A program made the translations under genes and the position numbers. From NCBI GenBank assembly GCA_027731085.1, contig JAQCDG010000002.1, positions 1 to 52,912 of the forward strand: DNA of 52,912 nt. Reading direction: 5' to 3'. This DNA is from Actinomycetota bacterium. GTDB taxonomy: Bacteria; Actinomycetota; Acidimicrobiia; Acidimicrobiales; Ilumatobacteraceae. Under the pieces are notes generated by a model. It ran no database searches. It was not told the DNA's origin and saw only the letters and a program-made list of their open reading frames with translations. Position 1 is the first letter of the stretch; each line of letters begins with the position of its first letter. Of the stretch, positions 43,984-51,951 are shown piece after piece.

Positions 43984-46900
43984 ACTAACACCGCGCGTCG
44001 CAATTTTTAGTTCGCTCAGATGCTCGGCGATGATGTTGACCACCCCTTGCGAAGATTCAATTCTGCCGCGCACAAGCAGCGCTGAAGCATTGATCGCCTC
44101 ATGGCGAAATCTTTTAAAACAACCTTGCGAAACTATGACGTTGATCAAACCGGTTTCGTCTTCAAGGCTAAAAAATGTGACGCCCCGCGAAGTAGACGGG
44201 CGTTGGCGATGCGTGATCACCCCGCCGACAAATATTTTTGAGCCGTTCTCAACTTTTGCCAGATCGTTTGCAGTGACGACACCGAGTTGGCTCAACTGAC
44301 TGCGCACAAATTGAGTGGGATGACCGTCAATAGAAATGCCGGTCGACCAAAGATCACAGATTGATTTTTCGATCGGTTGCATGCCCGGCAATTGTGGCGA
44401 ATCACTGCCGGTTGTCACGCCAGCCAAGCGCTCGGGTCGACTTTGAATAACAGCACCTGCCGACCAGAGTGCATCTCTGCGCGATATTTCAAAGCATTGC
44501 GAATAGGCACCGGCTGTTGCCAATGTTTCGATTTGCGACAAACTGAGTTGAGGCACACGACGAACGAGGTCTTCCATGGTCGCAAACGGTCGCGCGGCTT
44601 CGATTGTTTTTGCGAGTTCGTTGCCGATGCCGCGCACACTAGAAATGCCGAGGCGCAACGCGAAGCCACCGGCTGAGTTGTCGCACGGCTCTAAAGTTGC
44701 CGCGGCTTTTGATGCGTTTAAATCTGGGCCCAACACGACCACACCGTGTCGTTGTGCATCTTGCACCAGCGAATGCGGCGACCAGAAACCCATCGGCTGG
44801 GCATTCAACAACGCGGCATAAAACGCCGTCGGCTCGTGAAACTTAATATACGAAGACGCATAGACAAGATAAGCAAACGAAACCGAGTGACTCTCTGGAA
44901 ACCCATAACTAGCGAACGCCTGCATCTTTTCAAAAATTTCGTCAGCGACTGCGCCAACGATTTTGTTTTGCGCCATGCCGTCATAAAGTCGCTGACGAAG
45001 TCGTTGCATGCGCGCATGCGAGCGTTTTGAACCCATGGCTTGGCGCAACTCATCGGCTTGATTGGGTGTGAAGCCGGCGATGTCAATCGCCATTTGCATT
45101 AACTGCTCTTGAAACAACGGCACGCCCAATGTTTTGCCCAAACTGTTTTCTAAAAGCGGATGCAGATACGTAACAGGTTCTTCACCGTTGCGCCGGCGAA
45201 TATATGGATGAACCGAACCACCCTGAATTGGGCCGGGGCGAATCAAAGCAACTTCGACAACCAAGTCATAAAACCTTCGCGGTTTGAGTCGTGGCAGTGT
45301 GGCCATTTGAGCGCGTGACTCAATTTGAAAAACGCCCACCGTGTCGGCGCGACACAACATTGCATAAACCTCGTCTTCTTGCGGAATCATCGCCAGATCA
45401 ATTTGTTTGTCGCGAAACTCAGCGATTAGATCGACCGAGTTGTGCAGGGCCGAAAGCATGCCCAAACCCAAAAGATCGAACTTGACGAGACCGATTGCGG
45501 CGCAATCGTCTTTGTCCCATTGCAAGACACTGCGGTCTTTCATGCGACCCCACTCGACTGGGCAGACTTCACTGACTGGTCGATCACAAATCACCATGCC
45601 ACCAGAGTGAATTCCCAAATGTCGCGGGGCGTCTAAAACTTGGCGTGCAAGATCTAAAACCTGAGCGGGTATTTCGTGTTGTGTGCTGTCAGGGTTCGAC
45701 AACGAGCCGTGCATGCCGACTTGCTTGCTCCAGGCGTCTTGCTGACCTGGGGCAAAACCCAATGCCCGAGCCATATCGCGAACAGCCGAACGCGAACGAT
45801 ATGTAATTACATTGGCGACTTGTGCCGCATGGTGGCGGTCGTAGCGATTGAAAACATATTGAATCACTTCTTCGCGACGACCACTTTCGATGTCGATGTC
45901 GATGTCTGGTGGCCCGTCGCGTTCTGTCGACAAGAAGCGCTCGAACAACAACCCCAAAGAAACAGCATCAGCCTTGGTGATGTCTAACGCAAAGCAAACT
46001 GCACTATTGGCCGCGCTGCCCCGACCTTGACAATAAATGTTTGAGCGCTGACAAAACTGCACGATGTCGAAAACGACCAAGAAATAACCGGCAAAGCCAA
46101 GTTGCTCGATGATTTTAAGTTCGTGATCGATCGTCTTCCATGCTCGAGCGCGCAGCGAAAGATCTTCGAGACTGTTTGCAGGTCGAGCGCCATATCTGCG
46201 AGTTGCGCCTTGTTCTGCCAAGCGACGTAAATATGAAATTTCGTCAAGACCGTCTGGGCAAACAAACGGCGGCAGCCTTGGCGCAACCAACGACAAGTCG
46301 AACGCCGAAGACTCGGCGATTTGCGTTGTCAGTTCGACAACACCTGGGTAACGACCAAATCGACGAAGTTGTTCTTTGCCGTTGCGAATATAAGCACTCG
46401 GCGCCGGTGGCAAGAGCGCATCAATCTCGTCGAGACTTGATCGTTGTCTTACTGCGGCAAGCGCAACGGCCAGACGGTATTCGCGCAAAGATGCATAACT
46501 CACATCGTTGGTTGCAATGCACTGCAAGTCGTGTCGCATCGCCAATTGCACAAGAGCATCGTTACGAGTCGAGTCGAGTGGGTCGCCATGGTCGCACAGT
46601 TCAACCAAAACTCGATCGCGACCGAATTCGCTAACCAGTTTTTGCAATTGACGCGATGCAACTTGCGGGCCGTGTCGCTCGAGTGCTTGATTGACAATGC
46701 CGGTGCTCGCACCAGTGAGCACCCAGCAACTATCGGCCAGATCTTCGGCAATCTTGGCCGTGTCAAAAACTGGCGCAGACTTTGAACCCGCCAATTGGCC
46801 GAGCGTTATCGCGTGAGAAAGTCGCGAATAACCAGATGGTCCATCGGCAATCAAAACGATTTGTGCATCGCCATCACGACTGTCGTGACTCGAACATGTG

Positions 46901-47103
46901 AGTTCGGCGCCAAACAAAGTTGACAAACCAAATGTTCGTGCCGCTTGGGCAAACTTGACCACGCCATAAAGACCGTTGCGATCTGTTAGAGCGAGCGCCG
47001 CCAGTTGATTGTGCACCGCGGCTTCGACAAGTTGCTCGGGGTGTGAGGCCCCGTATAAAAACGAAAAATTCGATCGACAATGCAACTCTGCATAATCACC
47101 CAT
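43966..47103 (-). CDS. dnaE2: Error-prone DNA polymerase DnaE2
   Basis: 1045 aa from ATG 47103. N-terminal PHP domain (ELHCRSNFSFLYGASHP), palm with catalytic acids PDIDIDIESGRR, fingers and tandem HhH, then a C-terminal OB domain and the short DnaE2 end S-R-D-F-C. It performs translesion synthesis with ImuB and ImuA' after damage. An in-frame ATG at 47124 lies inside the LexA operator; I reject it because homology starts at MGDYAELH and a -10 hexamer is 7 bases before 47103. The stop overlaps the convergent LysE gene. Confidence 0.95.
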   Translation of the reverse strand: MGDYAELHCRSNFSFLYGASHPEQLVEAAVHNQLAALALTDRNGLYGVVKFAQAARTFGLSTLFGAELTCSSHDSRDGDAQIVLIADGPSGYSRLSHAITLGQLAGSKSAPVFDTAKIAEDLADSCWVLTGASTGIVNQALERHGPQVASRQLQKLVSEFGRDRVLVELCDHGDPLDSTRNDALVQLAMRHDLQCIATNDVSYASLREYRLAVALAAVRQRSSLDEIDALLPPAPSAYIRNGKEQLRRFGRYPGVVELTTQIAESSAFDLSLVAPRLPPFVCPDGLDEISYLRRLAEQGATRRYGARPANSLEDLSLRARAWKTIDHELKIIEQLGFAGYFLVVFDIVQFCQRSNIYCQGRGSAANSAVCFALDITKADAVSLGLLFERFLSTERDGPPDIDIDIESGRREEVIQYVFNRYDRHHAAQVANVITYRSRSAVRDMARALGFAPGQQDAWSKQVGMHGSLSNPDSTQHEIPAQVLDLARQVLDAPRHLGIHSGGMVICDRPVSEVCPVEWGRMKDRSVLQWDKDDCAAIGLVKFDLLGLGMLSALHNSVDLIAEFRDKQIDLAMIPQEDEVYAMLCRADTVGVFQIESRAQMATLPRLKPRRFYDLVVEVALIRPGPIQGGSVHPYIRRRNGEEPVTYLHPLLENSLGKTLGVPLFQEQLMQMAIDIAGFTPNQADELRQAMGSKRSHARMQRLRQRLYDGMAQNKIVGAVADEIFEKMQAFASYGFPESHSVSFAYLVYASSYIKFHEPTAFYAALLNAQPMGFWSPHSLVQDAQRHGVVVLGPDLNASKAAATLEPCDNSAGGFALRLGISSVRGIGNELAKTIEAARPFATMEDLVRRVPQLSLSQIETLATAGAYSQCFEISRRDALWSAGAVIQSRPERLAGVTTGSDSPQLPGMQPIEKSICDLWSTGISIDGHPTQFVRSQLSQLGVVTANDLAKVENGSKIFVGGVITHRQRPSTSRGVTFFSLEDETGLINVIVSQGCFKRFRHEAINASALLVRGRIESSQGVVNIIAEHLSELKIATRGVSSRDFC

Positions 47104-47110
47104 TTGGCTA

Positions 47111-47130
47111 AGCGTAGCGAACATATGTTC
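47111..47130 (-). promoter_or_regulatory. LexA-controlled leaderless dnaE2 promoter (SOS box plus -10)
   Basis: A perfect palindrome GAACATATGTTC at 47119-47130 matches the actinobacterial SOS consensus (GAAC-N4-GTTC). Two bases downstream on the minus strand is TACGCT (47111-47116), then 7 bases to the dnaE2 ATG at 47103. Bound LexA would cover the promoter spacer and block the polymerase. The 17-base stretch TAGCGAACATATGTTCG is identical at the imuA' promoter. No clear -35 hexamer. Confidence 0.88.
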
Positions 47131-47161
47131 GCCCTAGCCATGATGTTTTCGCGTCTTATAT

Positions 47162-47827
47162 TCACGTCTCGTTCTGCATCTTGCCCTGCAAAGCTTCACC
47201 GACGATTCGCTCTGCGACGCGAATCGCACCGCGAGCCCCATCTTCTGAAACCCGCAATGCATCGGCATAACTAAACCACTTCACTTGCTGGCTCTCGCCT
47301 GCTGCTGGGGCGAAAATTTCGTTCGTTGCCCACAACAAAAACCGCACATCAAGATGTGTGTGACCGCGTGGACCGGGGTGAACATCGAGATGAATAAATC
47401 TTGCGTTTGTTTTGTCTGTGCCAAAATGTTGCAGATCTAAACCAGTTTCTTCTCGTGCCTCGCGCAATGCAGCATCGTGAATCGACTCGCCAGAGTCGAT
47501 GTGCCCGCCAGGTTGCAGCCACATATTTAGTCGTTTGTGCAGATGCAAGACAACACCGGGCTTGCCAACGACTATCGCCGAAGCGGTGACATGAGTCGGG
47601 TCGCTGTGTTCGTCGAATGGGGCTCGAAGACTTGGTGCGAGTTCACAAAAAGTTTTTATTGACTCGCGTTCGCGATCATCAATCGGTTCGTGGCTCACTA
47701 GTTGCAGACAAAAAGTCTTGACAAATTCGAGACCAGAATCAGAAATCACTAGCTGAACAATACTTGCTCGCCTGACTGATGAATTATCGAGATTACGAAC
47801 TAGCCGTAGATTGCGGCGATGCTCCAT
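47162..47827 (-). CDS. Nudix hydrolase within the SOS mutasome operon
   Basis: 221 aa. A full Nudix box G-x5-E-x7-R-E-U-x-E-E-x-G-U spans residues 108-130 (PGGHIDSGE...LREAREETGL). Members remove nucleoside-diphosphate-linked groups; 8-oxo-dGTP and other damaged nucleotides are possible but not proven substrates. The ATG lies 28 bases inside the end of imuB, so it is translated from the imuA'-imuB SOS transcript. It sits between imuB and dnaE2; dnaE2 has its own SOS promoter. Confidence 0.9.
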   Translation of the reverse strand: MEHRRNLRLVRNLDNSSVRRASIVQLVISDSGLEFVKTFCLQLVSHEPIDDRERESIKTFCELAPSLRAPFDEHSDPTHVTASAIVVGKPGVVLHLHKRLNMWLQPGGHIDSGESIHDAALREAREETGLDLQHFGTDKTNARFIHLDVHPGPRGHTHLDVRFLLWATNEIFAPAAGESQQVKWFSYADALRVSEDGARGAIRVAERIVGEALQGKMQNET

Positions 47828-49401
47828 TCACCGTGCTCAAGTGCAACCAATAATGCTTGCACTTGTTGCGAACCGTCTGGCAGAAGTTTTTCGATTACGA
47901 CTTGCAATCGAACCAAGCGTCGACTGCGAGCGGTGTCCCACCATTTTTCTTCTATCGGCCAGGGGCCAGCCCAAGAAATAACTTTGTAGCTTTGTTTGCT
48001 GATTATTAGTTGCACTGGCTCGGCGCTTAACTCATGACGCGCACTAACACGCAGCAGGTTTTTATCTTTATCAACGACTTGCACTAACGGTGGCTCAGAA
48101 TAGACAACACTCGGTGACGGCGTCGGCAACGAACCTCGCCACTTTGACTTTTCGGTTGAAGCATTTAACTCGCTTTGTCTAGTTTGAAAATGTGAAGCAG
48201 AAACAAGTTGAAAATTGTCTTGCAGATCTCGACCGCCCTGCCATTTGACAAGATGAACCGCAGTTGAGCCCAACAACTCGGTCAACCGACCAATGGCTCT
48301 AGTAGCTGTCTCATCGACTTGGGTGACGCCACCCCACAATTTGAGTTGGTGCGCTGTGTCTGTGCGCACTTCGTCGGCAATCAACTGCACGCAAACCAGC
48401 GCGCTGTTGTGCGACCAACTTTCGATTTGCCACTTGGCGCTCTCGATTATCGCTCTAGCGGTTAAACCTTGAGGTCGATACCACAAGCGTTCTGAATGTG
48501 CGCCTGTTTCTGATTCAAATTTGAGAATCAAGCGAACACAAATTGCGCCGTGTTTGACGAAATAATCGCTGAACTCTTCGGCCATTATCTGCACATTGTT
48601 GAGCAGAGTTTGTTGATCTGTGATCGGCTCTTCGAATGCCCGCGAACACAGGTGCTCTGGGGGTGGCGCAACTGCCGCCAACGGGTGCTGTTCGTCGCCA
48701 CGAGCAAGCCGATGCAACTCGACGCCCAGTTCGCCGAATCGTCCGGCTAACACCGACTCGCCAAGTTTGCAGACATCTTGCAATGTGTTCAACCCAAGTC
48801 GCTCGAGCAATGAGACTGTTTCGCCACTGATGTTGGCGAACTCGCTTAAAACTCTGACAGATTGTTTTGCAAGCCACACTTTTGTTTGATCTGGCTCGAC
48901 AATGAACGGCGTTTTAGCTGTGTTTTTAGCTGTGTTTTGCGCCGAAATGTGCGCAGCAATGTGGGCCGCCAGACGACTGTCGGCGATGCCGACGCCAAAT
49001 TGCGAATCAGCGACTATTGAACTACGCAAAACCTGAACGATCTTGCTCGCCATCGGTTCGTCGCCGCCAAAATAACGAGACGGACCACGGGTCGCAAACA
49101 CGATCACACCTGGTTCGCTGACTTCAATTAACGGAACTATCTCATTAATAGTTCTCACAACAGTATTGAACGCTCGACGATCACGATCTGGTTGATAAGT
49201 AGCGATTTCAAGATCTGGACAAAGTCCTTGAGCATGACGACGACGCATGCCGACTTGAACGCCATAATGCATCGCCGCCACCGATCGCGAGATAACTCGT
49301 TGCCCGTGCACGACGACACACGGGCTGTTCGAAGTTTTCGCCGCCACAACTGCCGACCAGTCGAGGCAACGCAACACCGCTAAGCGTTTTGGTGCAAGCA
49401 A
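47800..49401 (-). CDS. imuB: ImuB, catalytically inactive Y-family polymerase-like mutasome adaptor
   Basis: 533 aa. Y-family fold with an LRCLDW start, PDLEIATYQPD and the little-finger region. The usual catalytic acids are not retained: the position of the S-x-D-E motif reads FATRGPSRYF. Known ImuB proteins act as a hub that binds the beta clamp, DnaE2 and ImuA' rather than as a polymerase. Start is a TTG at 49401, one base after the imuA' stop. Residues about 157-170 contain short duplications (NTAKNTAK) from a 12-bp tandem repeat at 48913-48936. Confidence 0.9.
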   Translation of the reverse strand: MLAPKRLAVLRCLDWSAVVAAKTSNSPCVVVHGQRVISRSVAAMHYGVQVGMRRRHAQGLCPDLEIATYQPDRDRRAFNTVVRTINEIVPLIEVSEPGVIVFATRGPSRYFGGDEPMASKIVQVLRSSIVADSQFGVGIADSRLAAHIAAHISAQNTAKNTAKTPFIVEPDQTKVWLAKQSVRVLSEFANISGETVSLLERLGLNTLQDVCKLGESVLAGRFGELGVELHRLARGDEQHPLAAVAPPPEHLCSRAFEEPITDQQTLLNNVQIMAEEFSDYFVKHGAICVRLILKFESETGAHSERLWYRPQGLTARAIIESAKWQIESWSHNSALVCVQLIADEVRTDTAHQLKLWGGVTQVDETATRAIGRLTELLGSTAVHLVKWQGGRDLQDNFQLVSASHFQTRQSELNASTEKSKWRGSLPTPSPSVVYSEPPLVQVVDKDKNLLRVSARHELSAEPVQLIISKQSYKVISWAGPWPIEEKWWDTARSRRLVRLQVVIEKLLPDGSQQVQALLVALEHGEWSIAAIYG

Positions 49402-49402
49402 T

Positions 49403-50050
49403 TTAGTAGTTGCAGGTGACTAAATGTTCTTGCGTGCGGGTAACTCGACGACCGCTGACTTTGATCGCGACTTGGCGTTGCTGCAAGTAGCCGGCGCCGT
49501 TGTTGATGCCACTCCAACTTTTTGTTGTGGTGTCTAACACGACATCAGCATGAAACGGGTGCGCGTTGTTTGAAAAATTTGGTTGAGAAAGCGTCGCAGT
49601 ATCGACGATGATCATCACCGAACGCCGCGACTGCAACCGCGCCTGCACTCGCCTCGCATCAGAAACCGAGAGCGCTTCTGGCACTGCAACTATTAACAAA
49701 TCAAAGCCGTCGATTACGGCGGCCACGGTTGTCGACCAATCGCGAGACGACTCTGGTGGATGAACAAAAACCATGCGCTCAAGTGCCACGCCGTGTTCGA
49801 CGGCGCACGAAATGCCGAGATGACTGACGCCAACAACGCCCAACCATGAACCTTGCTGTGATGCACGGGCGCAAAGTGAAAGCGCTAGCGATGCGGCGGC
49901 GTCACCGCAGCAGCGCACGATGCGTCCACGAACCAAACCTGCGTCGGGCAACAACTGGCGAACTTGATCAGAGACGGCGAAGTTTTCGAGAACTTGTTTT
50001 TCAAAAAATGAATGTTTAGCAATGAGGGTTTTTGGCACCAATAACTTCAT
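49403..50050 (-). CDS. imuA': ImuA'-type RecA-fold mutasome protein
   Basis: 215 aa. A degenerate RecA-like P-loop region (RIVRCCGDAAASLALSL, without GKT) and a hydrophobic Walker-B-like strand (DLLIVAVPE) followed by basic segments, as in actinobacterial ImuA'. It is first in the order imuA'-imuB-Nudix, and its product supports DnaE2/ImuB translesion synthesis. ATG 50050 has no Shine-Dalgarno but a -10 hexamer 6 bases away. Assignment leans strongly on the neighbouring imuB and dnaE2. Confidence 0.82.
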   Translation of the reverse strand: MKLLVPKTLIAKHSFFEKQVLENFAVSDQVRQLLPDAGLVRGRIVRCCGDAAASLALSLCARASQQGSWLGVVGVSHLGISCAVEHGVALERMVFVHPPESSRDWSTTVAAVIDGFDLLIVAVPEALSVSDARRVQARLQSRRSVMIIVDTATLSQPNFSNNAHPFHADVVLDTTTKSWSGINNGAGYLQQRQVAIKVSGRRVTRTQEHLVTCNY

Positions 50051-50056
50051 GCCTGC

Positions 50057-50087
50057 ACTGTAGCGAACATATGTTCGTAGTAGTCAA
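50057..50087 (-). promoter_or_regulatory. LexA-controlled leaderless imuA' promoter
   Basis: SOS box GAACATATGTTC at 50065-50076, -10 TACAGT at 50057-50062 and 6 bases to the ATG at 50050. Upstream on the minus strand TTGACT (50082-50087) is a fair -35 at 19-base spacing, so LexA sits between the two promoter elements. The core 17 bases equal those at the dnaE2 promoter. Confidence 0.88.
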
Positions 50088-50101
50088 AAGTTATTTAGCT
50101 T

Positions 50102-50179
50102 GAGCCTTGCTTCGCGCGGCTATGACTTTTGAGCCTTGCTTCGCGCGGCTATGACTTTTGAGCCTTGCTTCGCGCGGCT
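50102..50179. repeat. 29-bp tandem repeat, 2.7 copies, at the 3' end of the Nfu-domain gene
   Basis: The unit GAGCCTTGCTTCGCGCGGCT plus ATGACTTTT occurs at 50102-50130 and 50131-50159, with a 20-base partial copy at 50160-50179. Copies are identical, implying recent duplication. The partial copy and the unit next to it encode the last residues of the Nfu-domain protein (RAARSKAQKS), and the stop lies in the repeat; the rest is downstream noncoding. Confidence 0.9.
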
Positions 50180-50652
50180 CTGCTGCGCTCTAACAAATGG
50201 GCTGGGACGAGTTTTTCGGCGGCGCTTAATTCTGGCACTGAACCATCGGCGCTCGGCGTGGTTGTCGCAGCCGGGGCGGCAACTTGGGCCATTAATTCTT
50301 CGACACTTGGCGGCTTCATACCCGGCTTCCAATATTGATGCAGGTCAGTCACGATTTGGGCCAAATCGCTGTCGCGCGAGCCAGGCACAAGATCGATAGT
50401 CACGATGTTGGCGAAAACATGCACACCAAGAACTGCACCACTATTAAATAGTCGTCGGGCCAACTCGGCTGCCGGTCGCGGGCCAATTGCCTGGCTGGCG
50501 CTGGTGAACTTTTCGTGGCCTTGACCAGTAAGGGTGCGGTTCAATTCAAAACGAATGCGACCAGCAACCCCAGCGGTTGTTTGCTTGACATCTACGGGCT
50601 GACCCACCCGAGGCAGGCTAGTCAAAACTTTCGCTTTCACCAAACACCTCAT
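50149..50652 (-). CDS. Nfu N-terminal-domain protein
   Basis: 167 aa. Residues about 33-105 resemble the Nfu_N domain (RFELNRTL, AAELARRLFNSGAVLGV-V-ANIVTIDL), which in Fe-S scaffold proteins lies before the cysteine-bearing NifU domain. Here that C-terminal domain is absent; the tail is Pro/Ala/Thr-rich (APAATTTPSADG) and basic. No C-x-x-C is present, so it cannot carry a cluster itself. Possible role: scaffold partner or unrelated use of the fold. ATG 50652, or GTG 50640, start. Confidence 0.7.
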   Translation of the reverse strand: MRCLVKAKVLTSLPRVGQPVDVKQTTAGVAGRIRFELNRTLTGQGHEKFTSASQAIGPRPAAELARRLFNSGAVLGVHVFANIVTIDLVPGSRDSDLAQIVTDLHQYWKPGMKPPSVEELMAQVAAPAATTTPSADGSVPELSAAEKLVPAHLLERSRAARSKAQKS

Positions 50653-50673
50653 TGACGGGTACGGTTATTTGTC

Positions 50674-51951
50674 ATGGCCAGCGAAACAACCACAAATATC
50701 ACCATTGAACAATTCACGGCTGAAGCCCACAAGTTTTTGGCAGCCAACGCCGAACCGCGCGAGTCGAAGAAAGCATTTATTTGGGGCGAAGGCTCTGACA
50801 ATGTGTCGATGTTCGAAGAACGATCGAAACAGTCTGAAGACGAAATGGTGAGTCGCGCTAAACAGTGGCGTCAGCAAAAGTTTGATGCGGGCTTTGGGTG
50901 GATCTCGGGGCCCGAGCAATATGGCGGCCGTGGCTTATCCAATGAATTCGAAAAGGCATACAGCAAAGCCGAGGGGCAATACAAAGTTACCAATCAATCA
51001 ATTTTTCAAATCGGTCTCGGCATGGTCGCGCCGACAATTTTGGCACACGGCAGCGACGAAGCGCGCGAAAAGTTTTTGCGGGCGATGTGGCGCGCAGATA
51101 TTGTCTCGTGTCAGTTATTTTCAGAGCCAGGCGCTGGTAGCGATCTTGCATCACTGCAAGCAAAAGCCGAACGCGACGGTGACGAATGGGTTATCACGGG
51201 TCAAAAAGTTTGGACATCGGGCGCACAATACAGCGACATCGGTGAAGTGATCTGTCGCACCGACCCGAGTTTGCCGAAGCACAAAGGCTTGACTGGTTTC
51301 ATCGTCGACATGCACGCTGATGGTGTTGAGATTCGTCCGCTACGACAGATGACAGGTGGCGCAAGTTTCAACGAAGTATTTTTCAACGAAGTGCGCGTGC
51401 CCGATAGTTATCGGCTCGGCGAAGTTAACAACGGCTGGGGTGTGGCGTTAACTACGTTGATGAACGAGCGCGCCGCGATTGGCACGGCAAGTGGCGGCGA
51501 AACTTCGATGTTCACACGCATGCAAGCCATGGTGCAACATTTTGGTTTAACCGACAATCCGATTGTGCGCGAAAAAATGGCAGATCTATTTATTCGCACC
51601 AAAGTCGCCGGCTACAACAACCAACGCGCGATGGACAAAATTCGTGCGGGTCAAACACCCGGCCCAGAGATGTCGATTGCCAAGATGGCTTTAGTCGATA
51701 ACCAAAAACGCATGAACGATTTTCTTGCCCTCGTGCTTGGCAGCAAATTGCAAGCCGACACAGGCGAATGGGGCACCTACGCCTGGAGTCAGCTGCTGCT
51801 TGGCGCGCCCGGCATGCGAATTGCTGGTGGATCAGACGAGGTGATGCGCAACATCGTCGGCGAGCGCGTGCTCGGTTTGCCAAAAGATGTCGGCATCGAC
51901 TCAAAGTCGGCGTTTCGCGACCTCAAGGTCGGCACCCAAAAAGGCAGCTAA
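50674..51951 (+). CDS. Acyl-CoA dehydrogenase
   Basis: 425 aa, full-length family. FAD/substrate motifs QLFSEPGAGSDLA and W-T-S-G-A-Q-Y (middle domain), and the C-terminal MRIAGGSDEVMRNIVGERVLGLP helix block are intact. Oxidises a fatty or branched acyl-CoA to the 2-enoyl-CoA, passing electrons to ETF. A TACGGT hexamer lies 8 bases before the ATG. Divergent from the Nfu gene (21-base gap) and end-overlapping with rnhB. Confidence 0.94.
   Translation: MASETTTNITIEQFTAEAHKFLAANAEPRESKKAFIWGEGSDNVSMFEERSKQSEDEMVSRAKQWRQQKFDAGFGWISGPEQYGGRGLSNEFEKAYSKAEGQYKVTNQSIFQIGLGMVAPTILAHGSDEAREKFLRAMWRADIVSCQLFSEPGAGSDLASLQAKAERDGDEWVITGQKVWTSGAQYSDIGEVICRTDPSLPKHKGLTGFIVDMHADGVEIRPLRQMTGGASFNEVFFNEVRVPDSYRLGEVNNGWGVALTTLMNERAAIGTASGGETSMFTRMQAMVQHFGLTDNPIVREKMADLFIRTKVAGYNNQRAMDKIRAGQTPGPEMSIAKMALVDNQKRMNDFLALVLGSKLQADTGEWGTYAWSQLLLGAPGMRIAGGSDEVMRNIVGERVLGLPKDVGIDSKSAFRDLKVGTQKGS

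Noticed and set aside
48913-48936. 12-bp tandem repeat in imuB as a possible regulatory element
   Set aside because: It stays in frame and only duplicates an N-T-A-K unit in a linker; no evidence for regulation.
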